Shown: in pieces, positions 35,993-47,689 of the stretch
Layout of the letters: the number at the start of each line of letters is the position of its first letter
How positions within the stretch are numbered: position 1 is the first letter of the stretch
NCBI RefSeq assembly: GCF_022539505.1
Contig: NC_061514.1
Coordinates: 222,727,837 to 222,791,836, forward strand
Reading direction: 5' to 3'
Source: Lolium rigidum
Taxonomy: Eukaryota; Streptophyta; Magnoliopsida; Poales; Poaceae
Length of the DNA stretch: 64,000 nt
Made by a program: the position numbers and the translations under genes
The notes under the pieces: generated by a model
What the model saw: only the letters and a program-made list of their open reading frames with translations
Told to the model about the DNA's origin: nothing
Databases searched by the model: none

Positions 35993-38646
35993 ATGTCTAA
36001 CGAGGAGTCTTCCTCTGCCTCTTCTTCTGCCTCTTCCTCTGGTAGCCGGCGTAGCCAATCCTCCGACGGATTGACCGCCGATCTTGTCCAGATGGACATC
36101 GATTCCGGTAGCAACCAAGAAGCCGGTAGCTCTAGCCAAGCTTCCGGCGTAGATCACGCCGGTATCACACGCGGGTCCTGGATGGGCTCCAACGTTAGCC
36201 AGTACGAAATTGACTGGCTCTACCGGTCGAGGAGGATTCCGGAGACGGTTTCCTGCCGGCTTCCCGGCGACGAGATTGAACCGGTGCTTAATCCCGGTGA
36301 ACGTGTTGTTTTTCTCGCTCACTTCGAGCGCGGCTTCGGCCTTCCCGCCTCTGATTTTTTCCGTCAATTCCTTGACTTTTATCAACTCCAACCTCACCAT
36401 CTTCCCGGCAACGCTGTTTTCTATCTCTCTTGCTATGCCACCTTCATGGATGCTTATATCGGCATTCGTCCCACTCGCGAGACATTTGCCCGTTTCTTTG
36501 CTCTTCGGATCAATTCCGTTCAGGGCAAGGACATCCCTAAACCAAAACCCCCCGTACAATGCGGGTCTTGCATCATCGGCTCCCGCCAAGGGAGCCCTTT
36601 TTTCAAGTTTTCCGGTCTCGAGTCATGCCGGCTATGGCAAGGGACCTTCTTCTACGTGATGAACGACGGCGCCGCGGATCTCATCAATCTGCCGCCTTTT
36701 AATCCGGCGCCGCCCAGAAAAATCAACTGGAGCTACAACCCGAAGACAGATCACATCGAAACAAACCGGGTGGTACGCTTCATTGGGAAGCTGATGAAGG
36801 AGACTAACATCTGCTCCGATGATATTATCCGCGCCTTCATCTCGCGCCGGGTGCTTCCTCTTCAGCACCGCGTTCATAAGATGAGCGAGATGTACAGTCC
36901 CGGTGATCCTACCAAGATTACCGGACTTCCTCTCAGCAAGAAGGACATTGTCCTCAAGGCTAGGCAGATCTGCCAGACTGCCATGCCGGATGATTGGGAA
37001 TGGGGCCTCCGGCCCCTCAGTTCCACTAACCCTCCGACCCAAGAAGTAAGAAATTACGCAACTGGGGTCGGTTCACCGGTAACTTTTATACTGTGACTAA
37101 CCCTTTTTTCTTTTGTCTTCAAGCCAAGGACCGCTTCCCCCGCATTGACTCGGACCGGCGAGGCCCTTGCCGGAAGCGTGCTCTTGACAAGTTCGACCCG
37201 GACCCCTTCATTCGTTGGCAGGACCTGAAGATGGGCCGGACTCCCGCCTCGCGCCTCGGCAAATCTCCACCGGAACCATCCGGTTCGTCTGACGACCTGA
37301 CCTTGCTTGAGGTAGCTCCTCTTTTTGATCTCTCATACTCTTCTGTTATTGTTCCTCTGTAGATGTTCCCTCAGCCAACATCAACCCACAGGTCCACGAG
37401 CACGTTCCCCCCTGCAGGCCGAGGCAGGCCACGAGTTTGTGGAGAAGCTCATGACCCAAGGCCAAAAGAACAAGGCTCCGGCCTCTGACGTCGGTTCGAG
37501 CCAGGCCCCTACATCCAAGCGCTTCCGGACTGAACCCTTTGCGGGGAAGGTCGCAGGCGTGAGGCGCTACAAGAGCAGGCAGATGCCGACCTCTTCTGGG
37601 TAAGGCCCCGTTTCTCTGCTTGTTTTGTTTTTACCAAGTTCCTTTCCGGTTGCTTTTTTCCAACCCTTTCTTTTTCTCTCTTTCAGCCCCGCGCTCAAGC
37701 TTGGCTCCAAGCCTGAGGGCTCTGCCGGATCCGCAAGGACCTCAACTCCTCCTCCTCACTCAAGCCCGGCACCATCTGGTGCCGGCAACACCTCTGCCTC
37801 CCCTCTGGGAGGCACTACAAGTTCGGGGCGCGCGGCCCCTACACCGCCAGATCACCGCGCAGAGGAGGACCTTGTCTCCCCTCCCGAGAACCAAGACACC
37901 GGCGCCAGCAACATCGGCGCCGGAGAAGAAGCTGCCGGGCGGGCGGAACCTCTGGTTCCTCCCGTCCTAGAAAAGAAAAAGAAGAAGAAGACCAAGAAGT
38001 CCTCCCCCTCCAAAGCCGCGCCGGAAGCTTCCGCGCCGACAAGCTCCAACCCGGGTGACGCGCCTGACGCTCCCCCTTCTCCCAGGACTACGCCAACGCC
38101 ACCGCCGGAAGCTCCTCACATCGAGCCAGCCGGTGCCACTCCCACGGCGCCGCCGCCCAAGACCTTGGTGCTCGTCAAGGGGAAGGCAACGGCCTCTAAC
38201 GCCCCCTCCGGCGGTCAGCAGCCCTTGGTGCTGCACGTCTCCCGCGCCGCTAGCGCTGCCGGCGAGAAGGCCACCGGCCTGCTTGGCCGGATCACCGAGT
38301 TCCAGCGCAAAGGCCGGGAGCTGGGGCACTTGCTGCCCTACGCGGAGAAGTGGAACGCCGCGGACATGTCCAAGGCGACCCGCGGCCTGGGCAAGGACCG
38401 GCTACCGGCGCCTGACCCTGTTGGTGAGCGGTGCTCAGAAGAGCACTTCATGCGGCTGCGTCGGGACGTCAAGGAGATGGACAGCGCGTGGTTCGATGCC
38501 ACGAACAACATGATGGTAAGTCTCACAAAGCCTGTTCCATTTCTTGATTTATCTTGGTTTCTCTTCTTCTGGCTCTTTTCTATCTTTCCTTGAACCTTCA
38601 ACTTTATGCCGGTTTCTCTTTTTTGCTGAATCTTGTCTATCCTCCC

Positions 38647-38920
38647 AGTCCCCGAGTTTCGTGTTGAGAGCGTAGCTCTCAGCCGCGAAACTTAACTAGA
38701 AACGCGCGAAACCGGCATAGCCAGTCCCCGAGTTTCGGGTTAAGATCTTTTGCTCTTAGCGCAAAACTTTAACTGGAAACGCGCGAAACCGGCATAGCCA
38801 GTCCCCGAGTTTCGGGTTAAGATCTTTGCTCTTAGCGCGAAACTTAACTAGAAACGCGCGAAACCGGCATAGCCAGTCCTCGAGTTTCGGGTTAAGATCT
38901 TTGCTCTTAGCTGACATCAT
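38647..38920 (+). repeat. About 76-bp tandem repeat in intron 4 of the opposite-strand gene
   Basis: Units begin AGTCC(C/T)CGAGTTTCG at 38647, 38723, 38800 and 38875, giving periods of 76, 77 and 75 bases. Each contains GTTTCGGGTTAAGATC followed by CTCTTAGCGCGAAAC, which can fold into a stem (GTTTCG with CGAAAC). The last copy runs into the 3' splice region. Confidence 0.85.
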
Positions 38921-39442
38921 TTCCTCGAACAGACCACGGCTGACGCTCGGAAGATCCTCTTTGAGGAGCTTCTTTGGGAGCACCGGGACCTCGCTGAGGC
39001 ACACAGCAAGTGCCAAGGTAAACCTCTCGCGCCCCGGCATCTTTTTACCGGAAAGGTTTCTTTCTCTCAACGCTTAACACTTATGATTTTCTGTTTCAAC
39101 AGCCATCCCGGAAGCTTCTATTGAGGCCCTCAAGACGCAGCTTGCCGCCGCCAAAGGTATAGCTTCCCGTTTTCCAGTTAACTTGCTTTTTCTACATTGT
39201 ATCAATACAACTTTGCTAACAATTTCTTTCCGGGTTCCAGAGAAGAAGGACCAGCTTATCCGGCAGCATCAGGAGGATCTGAGCGCCCGGAAAACCAGCT
39301 ACAAGGAGCTCAAGGATCAGCTTATCCAGCTTGGTCTTGACCATGCCAAGGCGCTGAAGGCTGCTGAATCCACTGCGGAGGCGAAGCTGTATGAGGCGCT
39401 GGAGGATGCCGTCAATGCCAATGTGGTATTGCGGGCTGAGCT

Positions 39443-40554
39443 TGTCGGGGGAATGACCCCCGGTATGGCAAAGTCATTGAGTCTACGAGCGGGCAGCACT
39501 TTGCGGATCAGGGAAATATGCTACTATGCAAAAGATATGAAGAAACCAGTAAATCATAGAAGAAATGGGGCGCCTTGGGTCAACCGGCCGCGCCTGGGCC
39601 GGCTTCTCGCTGAGCCAGCCTGCTCCAGGCCGGCTCCCACGGCTGCGCCCCTCATGGGCCGACTTCCGGCTGCCCCGGCCCGACTCTGGCCGGCTCCCGC
39701 TCCCATGGCCTGTCCGGCTGCTGGGCCGCCGCCCACGCGCCTGGGCCGACTGGTGCGCGACCCTCGAGCTGGAGCGGCCGGCTTCGTCGCTCGGTCGATC
39801 GGCTCCCTCGCGTGATGGTGGCCGGCTGGCACCTGCTCCGTCCCTGGCCGGCTCCAATTATCGTCGTGGCCGGCTCCTTCAGCTCCCCGCATCCACGTGA
39901 AGATCAAGTTACATGGCCGGCTGATGAAGGCCACGCACGAGCCAGCTTCACCATCCAAGAAACGATCAAGTCATTGGATCCCTCTGCCAGGAGTACGATG
40001 AAGCATTGCTACGTATAACGATCGTACGAGAAGACAACGACCAGCGATCGTGCTACTCCTGCCAGGCTATCGATAGGGCCAGCTCTAGTCCCTGTAGCGA
40101 ACAGTGCTACTGTATGTACAGTTGATGGAACCCCAGTAGTCAGCTCAGCTACAGTGCATGCGGGCCATCTTTTGTCCCCTGGGTGCCACTATATAAGACA
40201 CACGGGGGGGAGCCCTTCAGGCTCATTCTCTCCAGGCTCATACGCCTCTCTCTCTCGGCTCACATACGAGCAGCCGGCCAGGCTCTATCCAAGCCGGCCA
40301 GGCTCCCTCTTAGCTCCCAGTAGCTTCTTCCTCATCAGGACAAACAACTCAAGGAGCAACTCTGTACCACTCATATGTGCTCATATACATCAGACATGCA
40401 GGAGTAGGGGTTTTACCTCCACCGTGAGGGCCCTGAACCTGGGTACATCACCGTGTGCTGTGTACCAATCCCGCATCCGGATTCCGTCGACGCCCATACA
40501 GGAACCACCTCTCTTTAGCTACCCCGTAGCATATGCCGTGACGATACCACGACA
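39443..40554 (+). repeat. F LTR 1
   Basis: 1112 bases, TGTCGGGGGAATGACCCCCG to TACCACGACA. TATA element ACTATATAAGAC near 40187-40198. Confidence 0.92.
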
Positions 40555-40585
40555 TTTGGCGCCCACCGTGGGGCATGCAATGGAA

Positions 40586-41699
40586 TGTCGGGGGAATGAC
40601 CCCCGGTATGGCAAAGTCATTGAGTCTACGAGCGGGCAGCACTTTGCGGATCAGGGAAATATGCTACTATGCAAAAGATATGAAGAAACCAGTAAATCAT
40701 AGAAGAAATGGGGCGCCTTGGGTCAACCAGTCGCGCCTGGGCCGGCTTCTCGCTGAGCCAGCCTGCTCCAGGCCGGCTCCCACGGCTGCGCCCCTCATGG
40801 GCCGACTTCCGGCTGCCCCGGCCCGACTCTGGCCGGCTCCCGCTCCCATGGCCTGTCCGGCTGCTGGGCCGCCGCCCACGCGCCCGGGCCGACCGGTGCG
40901 CGACCCTCGAGCTGGGAGCGGCCGGCTTCGTCGCTCGGTCGATCGGCTCCCTCGCGTGATGGTGGCCGGCCGGCACCTGCTCCGTCCCCGGCCGGCTCCA
41001 CTATCGTCGTGGCCGGCTCCTTCAGCTCCCCGCATCCACGTGAAGATCAAGTTACATGGCCGGCCGATGAAGGCCACGCACGAGCCAGCCTTCACCATCC
41101 AAGAAACGATCAAGTCATTGGATCCCTCTCGCCAGGAGTACGATGAAGCATTGCTACGTATAACGATCGTACGAGAAGACAACGACCAGCGATCGTGCTA
41201 CTCCTGCCAGGCTATCGATAGGGCCAGCTCTAGTCCCTGTAGCGAACAGTGCTACTGTATGTACAGTTGATGGAACCCCAGTAGTCAGCTCAGCTACAGT
41301 GCATGCGGGCCATCTTTTGTCCCCTGGGTGCCACTATATAAGACACACCAGGGGGAGCCCTTCAGGCTCATTCTCTCCAGGCTCATACGCCTCTCTCTCT
41401 CGGCTCACATACGAGCAGCCGGCCAGGCTCTATCCAAGCCGGCCAGGCTCCCTCTTAGCTCCCAGTAGCTTCTTCCTCATCAGGACAAACAGCTCAAGGA
41501 GCAACTCTGTACCACTCATATGTGCTCATATACATCAGACATGCAGGAGTAGGGGTTTTACCTCCACCGTGAGGGCCCTGAACCTGGGTACATCACCGTG
41601 TGCTGTGTACCAATCCCGCATCCGGATTCCGTCGACGCCCATACAGGAACCACCTCTCTTTAGCTACCCCGTAGCATATGCCGTGACGATACCACGACA
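40586..41699 (+). repeat. F LTR 2
   Basis: 1114 bases, nearly identical to LTR 1. It is preceded by spacer 40555-40585, which holds TTTGGCGCCCACCGTGGGGC then ATGCAATGGAA. Confidence 0.92.
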
Positions 41700-41730
41700 T
41701 TTGGCGCCCACCGTGGGGCATGCAATGGAA

Positions 41731-42841
41731 TGTCGGGGAATGACCCCGGTATGGCAAAGTCATTGAGTCTACGAGCGGGCAGCACTTTGCGGATCAGGGA
41801 AATATGCTACTATGCAAAAGATATGAAGAAATCAGTAAACCATAGAAGAAATGGGGCGCCTTGGGTCAACCAGTCGCGCCTGGGCCGGCTTCTCGCTGAG
41901 CCAGCCTGCTCCAGGCCGGCTCCCACGGCTGCGCCCCTCATGGGCCGACTTCCGGCTGCCCCGGCCTGACTCTGGCCGGCTCCCGCTCCCATGGCCTGTC
42001 CGGCTGCTGGGCCGCCGCCCACGCGCCTGGGCCGACTGGTGCGCGACCCTCGAGTGGGAGCGGCCGGCTTCGTCGCTCGGTCGATCGGCTCCCTCGCGTG
42101 ATGGTGGCCGGCTGGCACCTGCTCCGTCCCTGGCCGGCTCCAATTATCGTCGTGGCTGGCTCCTTGAGCTCCCCTGCATCCACGTGAAGATCAAGTTACA
42201 TGGCCGGCTGATGAAGGCCACGCACGAGCCAGCTTCACCATCCAAGAAACGATCAAGTCATTGGATCCCTCTGCCAGGAGTACGATGAAGCATTGCTACG
42301 TATAACGATCGTACGAGAAGACAACGACCAGCGATCGTGCTACTCCTGCCAGGCTATCGATAGGGCCAGCTCTAGTCCCTGTAGCGAACAGTGCTACTGT
42401 ATGTACAGTTGATGGAACCCCAGTAGTCAGCTCAGCTACAGTGCATGTGAGCCATGTTTTGTCCCCTGGGTGCCACTATATAAGACACACCAGGGGGAGC
42501 CCTTCAGGCTCATTCTCTCCAGGCTCATACGCCTCTCTCTCTCGGCTCACATACGAGCAGCCGGCCAGGCTCTATCCAAGCCGGCCAGGCTCCCTCTTAG
42601 CTCACAGTAGCTTCTTCCTCATCAGGACAAACAGCTCAAGGAGCAACTCTGTACCACTCATATGTGCTCATATACATCAGACATGTAGGAGTAGGGGTTT
42701 TACCTCCACCGTGAGGGCCCTGTACCTGGGTACATCACCGTGTGCTGTGTACCAATCCCGCATCCGGATTCCGTCGACGCCCATACAGGAACCACCTCTC
42801 TTTAGCTACCCCGTAGCATATGCCGTGACGATACCACGACA
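41731..42841 (+). repeat. F LTR 3
   Basis: 1111 bases, nearly identical to LTRs 1 and 2. It is followed by the complete leader and internal domain. Confidence 0.92.
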
Positions 42842-42843
42842 TT

Positions 42844-42861
42844 TGGCGCCCACCGTGGGGC
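42844..42861 (+). other. F primer-binding site
   Basis: TGGCGCCCACCGTGGGGC starts two bases inside LTR 3. The same site is kept in both 31-base spacers (40557-40574 and 41702-41719). Confidence 0.7.
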
Positions 42862-45800
42862 GTGCAATGGCGCCGGCCGGAGTTCGTCCGGACGGGACCC
42901 TTCCTCATCATCTTCACTGCGCGGCCTTCAACACCGCCGGCATCGCGGCCCTCTCCGGGCACGGCTTCACCGACGCGGCCTTCAACGCCGCCGGCATTGC
43001 CGCCCTCTCCGGGCACGTCCTCACCGCCGCGAGCTTCGTCTCCGCCGCGGCCCTCGCCGCTGCGGGCTTCCTCACCATCACCACCGCGCGCTCGGCTGGC
43101 TGCAGCCGCACCGCGCATGCAGCAGCCCACGCATTCGCCCAACAGCAAGCCTGCGCCCATCCGCGCGTCCACGCGAAGCAGCAGCGCCCGTCGGCCACGC
43201 CATGCGGTTTCCCGCGCTTGGCCGCCGTCGGTCCGCGCCATTTCCGCCTCCTGGTCGCAGCGCCTCAACCAGCATGCAGAAAAAGCAGAGCGCAGCGGCG
43301 TACGTGCGCGTGTGCTGCGAGCAAGCAAACCAGCCGCATGCGTACATACACCAAGCTAGCAGCGCGAGCGCGCGCAAGCACCAACACCAAGCAGCTGCGC
43401 GCGAGCGGCAACTCTGCGTCCAGCTCATCCTCGCCGACCGCCCGCGCGTGCCGCCCAAGTGCGTCTGCAACCACATCCATCCGCGCCGCCCTCGACGGCC
43501 GCGCTACTCCACCTCGACAATCACGGCGCCAAGCTCGTGCTCCACTCCATGCAGCGCGCACATGCGCACTAGCTTCGTCGGCCATACCAGCGCCTCAGGC
43601 AACATCGCCTATATCTGCGCCCCGTCGACCTCCGCAGCATCCTCCGGCCTGTAGCAGCCGCCCGCTCCGCGCCCCGCAACCGCAGCACCGCGGCGTCCGA
43701 CTCCGCCAACAGCAGTTGCACCTCAGCGCCCGCTCCTCTGCAAGTAGCAGCAGCGCCGTGCGAACGCGTCATCCGGCTCGCCACCGTCCGGCTTCGCCCC
43801 TGCGTCCGGCAGTCCGGCGCATCTTCATCTTCACCTCGCGGTAACCGTTCATCCGGCTGCCCCACCGCCGGCTTCCGCGCGCCCGACGGCGCCACGCTGC
43901 ATCTGCGTCTTAGCCGACTCGCCACCGTCCGGCATCGCCTGTCCCAGCTGCAGCGGCCGCCATAACTTCCGGCTCTCCTCGACCGGCTGACCCGTCCCTC
44001 ACACCTCGTCGGCTGGCCATCGTGGCATCTTCTCCGGCTTCGCGCCCCCCGTCCGGCTGCCACAGCCTCCACGGCCGCCTCCGGCTTCAACGCCCAGCGC
44101 GCCCTCCGGCTGCACCCCACAGCGGCCAGCGCGCCCTCCGGCTGCGACCACCCCGCCTGCGCCTCTTCAACTGTGCCGAACGCAGCGCCCCAGCTGCACC
44201 CACCTCGCTTGCGCCACTCACTGGCTGCGAGCTGCTGACTCCCGGTCCCGCGCCGAAGAACCTCCGACTGGCCGCTCCGCGCCGCGCCCCGTGGCACCTC
44301 CGCCGGCTGCGCCGGCATCCAAAGACCTCCTCTTCTTCGACCGGCTGCTCCGACGCGCTGCTCATGGGCGGCTCCACCCCAAGCACAGCTCGTGGCCGGC
44401 TCCGCCCCCACGCTGCTCATCTTCGTCCAGCTTCGGCATCGCCCAGGTCCGCGGCCTCCTTCCCGACCGGCTACGACGCCACCTGGCTGCCCGCGCAACC
44501 ACGCCTCGCCGCCTCGCGCTCCACCTGCGCCGCGCCACCATCCTGCCGGCTTGCGCGCGGCAGCAGCGCCTCGCTGCGCCTCGCTGCGCCCCGGCTGATG
44601 GAGAGCTATCGGCCGAAAGGAAAAAGTCAAGGGGTTTGAGTGGTGTGGCCGGCTGGAGTAACATGTATGGCCGGCTGAAAATAAAACAGGAAAACCGGGT
44701 GGGGCCAGCTGAGCGTGTAGTTGCCGGCTAAAAAAAAAAGAGAGAGATAGCTAGAAAAAAAAGGGGGCCCAAGTCGGCTGATATACATGCCGGTTGAATG
44801 GGAAAGAAAAAACAGAAAAAGAAAACAAGTGGCCGGCTGAAAAGAAATAGTTTGCCGGCTAGAATATCAATCCGCTCGATGTTCGATCGATCGAGCCAGC
44901 TGCGCCGGTGCCGGCTGGGCGGGCTGTCCTTAACCCGGCTGGGGCTGTTTGGTTTGTCGCTCGACTCCGCTCGTACCGGTTCCGCCTGTCCAGGCCGGCT
45001 GGGAATGGGATGAGTGGAGCCTGCACCGACTGAACCAGCCCGAGCGCGTTTGGTCGCCCGTCCGGCGGAACCTGAGCAGCCGAAATCTACATCGACTCGT
45101 ACATCTGCAGCGCGTTTGGTAGCTTGGCCGGCTGGAGTTAAGCCGGCTGAGACCATCAGCCATCGACACTTCCCCGCGCGCGCGAATCGGCCACCCCGAG
45201 AGACACTCGGGGGCTGTCCCCCTCTCACAGCGGCTACACCTTCGCCCTCTTCCGACTGCCAGCTGCTCCCCTTAGCGCCACCCGCAGCGCGTTTGGTGGT
45301 TTGGCCGGCTGAGGCCACCAGCCACTCCCTTGCCTCTACGACTTCAACAACTCGTCATCACTATCGAGATCAACCCTACAACGAAAACAAAATGTAAGTA
45401 CTGCGCAGTACCTTTCCGCTCCACTGCTCAGTTGGGTAACCCCGAGTTACACTCGGGGGCTACCCCTCTCCCGCCGCACTTCGCCGCTTAACCCCGGACC
45501 GACTCAACTCGTCCCGGGGGCTCGCCGGTTGGTCCAAAATGCTCTATCCCACAGACGGCTTAGTAGTGTGTACGGTACCAAAGGCCCACTCTTCGACTCA
45601 GCTGTTGTCCGCAACCCGGCTTCATGGCTAGCAAGAGCAAAAGCTGGAGGTCGCCTCACATGAACAACGTCCAAAGAGAGATCACCTTGGGCATCCCGGC
45701 CTTCGCCGATGTAGCTCGAACGAGTCCGCCCCTCAAAGTCTAAGTACTGTGCGCTCCACTTTGCGGCCCACTCTTGACCTAGCTACAGACCGCAACCCGG

Positions 45801-45980
45801 CTGTATGGCTGGCAAGAGAAAAAGCCAAAGAGCGGGGAGGACATGAAAATGACTCCAGGAGGCTCGGACGAAACCGAGCCAACATCCCTCTACATAAAGC
45901 TAGCACTGATAAGGCTGCATATATTATATGTCTTTACTGACTAACTCTGCCTCTTATATGACTATCTCCGATGGACTCCA
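42862..45980 (+). other. F internal domain, GC-rich, no convincing gene
   Basis: A frame of about 325 codons starts at ATG 42867 and is open to 43844, but its composition is low-complexity Ala/Arg/Ser/Pro with no domain, and several frames are open together, so I do not call a gene. The region holds an imperfect tandem duplication (GCGGCCTTCAAC units, 42930-43050), many GCCGGCTG motifs and three polypurine-like motifs (45204-45216, 45449-45462, about 45511-45522). Two copies of a non-coding module shared with C lie at 45553-45644 and 45741-45827. Confidence 0.6.
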
Positions 45981-46877
45981 TCGAGCTGGCGGTCCTCAGC
46001 GACCATTTCCGGGTCCTCTTCAGCATGAGCCGGCGGACACCGCGTCCACCTTGCCAGCGGCCCAGAGCCATCGAGCTGGCGGTCCTCAGCGACCACTTCC
46101 GGGTGCTCTTCAGCACGAGCCGGCGGACACCGCGTCCACCTTGCCGGCGGCCCAGAGCCATCGCGCCGGCGGTCCTCGCCGACCACTTCCGGGTGCTCTT
46201 CAGCACGAGCCGGCGGACACCGCGTCCACCTTGCCAGCGGCCCAGAGCCATCGAGCTGGCGGTCCTCAGCGACCACTTCCGGGTGCTCTCCGGCACGAGC
46301 CGGCGGACACCGCGTCCACCTTGCCGGCGGCCCGAGCCATCGAGCTGGCGGTCCTCGGCGACCACTTCCGGGTGCTCTTCGGCACGAGCCGGCGGACACC
46401 GCGTCCACCTTGCCAGCGGCCCAGAGCCATCGAGCTGGCGGTCCTCGGCGACCACTTCCGGGTGCTCTTCGGCACGAGCCGGTGGACACCGCGTCCACCT
46501 TGCCGGCGGCCCGAGCCATCGAGCTGGCGGTCCTCAGCGACCACTTCCGGGTGCTCTTCAGCACGAGCCGGCGGACACCGCGTCCACCTTGCCAGCGGCC
46601 CAGAGCCATCGAGCTGGCGGTCCTCAGCGACCACTTCCGGGTGCTCTTCAGCACGAGCCGGCGGACACCGCGTCCACCTTGCCAGCGGCCCAGAGCCATC
46701 GAGCTGGCGGTCCTCAGCGACCACTTCCGGTGCTCTTCGGCACGAGCCGGCGGACACCGCGTCCACCTTGCCAGCGGCCCAGAGCCATCGAGCTGGCGGT
46801 CCTCAGCGACCACTTCCGGGTGCTCTTCAGCACGAGCCGGCGGACACCGCGTCCACCTTGCCAGCGGCCCAGACCCT
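45981..46877 (+). repeat. Ten-copy 90-bp minisatellite in F
   Basis: Units start at 45981, 46071, 46161, 46251, 46340, 46430, 46519, 46609, 46699 and 46788. Seven are 90 bases and three are 89. The unit runs from TCGAGCTGGCGGTCCTCAGC to TTGCCAGCGGCCCAGAGCCA. Two 89-base units read CCCGAGCC where others have CCCAGAGCC, and one lost a G in CCGGGTGC. Because 90 is a multiple of three, several frames stay open on both strands. Confidence 0.93.
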
Positions 46878-47533
46878 CGGCCATCATCCGGCTGCGCCTT
46901 CGCACCTCGTCCGACTGCGCCTTCGCCGCCTCGTCCGACCGCGCCTTCGCCGCCTCGCCCGGTTGCGCCTTCGCCGCCTTGTCCGGCTGCGACTTCGCCG
47001 CCTCGTCCGGCTGCGACTTCGCGCCCCGTCTGGCTGCGCCTTCGTGCCTCGTCCGGCTGCGCCTCGTCTGGCTACGCCTTTGCGCCTTGTCCGGCTGCGA
47101 CTTCGCCACCTCGTCCGGCTGCGCCTTCGCGCCCCGTCCGGCTGCGCCTTCGCGCCTTGTCTGGCTGCGACTTCGTCACATCGTCCGGCTGCAACTTTGC
47201 TGCCTCGTCCGCCTGCGCCTCGTCCTTCGCCGCCTCATCCGGCTGCGCCTTCGCGCCTTGTCCGGCTGCGACTTCGTCGCCTCGTCCGGCTGCGCCTCAT
47301 CCGGCTGCGCCTTCGCCGCCTCGTCCGGCTGCACACTCGCCGCCTCGCCCGGGTGCGCCCTCGCCGCCTCGTCCGGCTGCGCCTCGTCCGGCTGCGCCTT
47401 CGCGCCTTGTCCGGCTGCGACTTCGTCGCCTCGTCCGGCTGTGCCTTCGCCGCCTCGTCTGGCTGCGCCCTCGCCGCCTCGCCCGGCTGCGCCCTCACCG
47501 CCTCGCCCGGCTGCGCCTTCGCCGCCTTACGCA
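46878..47533 (+). repeat. Short-period degenerate repeat (CGCCTCGTCCGGCTGCG type)
   Basis: Dozens of imperfect copies of a unit near CCTCGTCCGGCTGCGCCTTCG, with period varying between about 15 and 27 bases. It adjoins the 90-bp repeat directly. Confidence 0.85.
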
Positions 47534-47671
47534 TGGTTGAGATCAGCCTTGGCGACTCCGCGCCTCTCACCCACGCCACGCCATGGTCTACATCGACATC
47601 GCCATCATCATCTACATCATCAACATCGCGTTCGGGACCCTCCCCGCGACTCGACTGCAATTCGAGTCCCA

Positions 47672-47689
47672 CGTAGGCTCGGGGGCTAA
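47672..47689 (+). other. F polypurine tract
   Basis: GTAGGCTCGGGGGCTAA lies directly before the TG of LTR 4. Confidence 0.75.

Noticed and set aside
39443..42841. CRISPR-like array (long repeats with identical short spacers)
   Set aside because: The repeats are over 1.1 kb, have LTR ends and promoters, and the spacers are identical and contain a primer site. This is plant DNA.
42441..43844. A 467-codon open frame crossing the F LTR and leader
   Set aside because: It starts inside the LTR, runs through the primer site and is low-complexity Ala/Ser/Arg. Neighbouring frames are equally open, as expected of GC-rich sequence.
45928..47689. Very long overlapping open frames (over 500 codons) on both strands
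   Set aside because: They arise from a 90-base repeat and GC-rich short repeats that lack stops in several frames at once. Repeat units change frame at 89-base copies, and no domain is visible.
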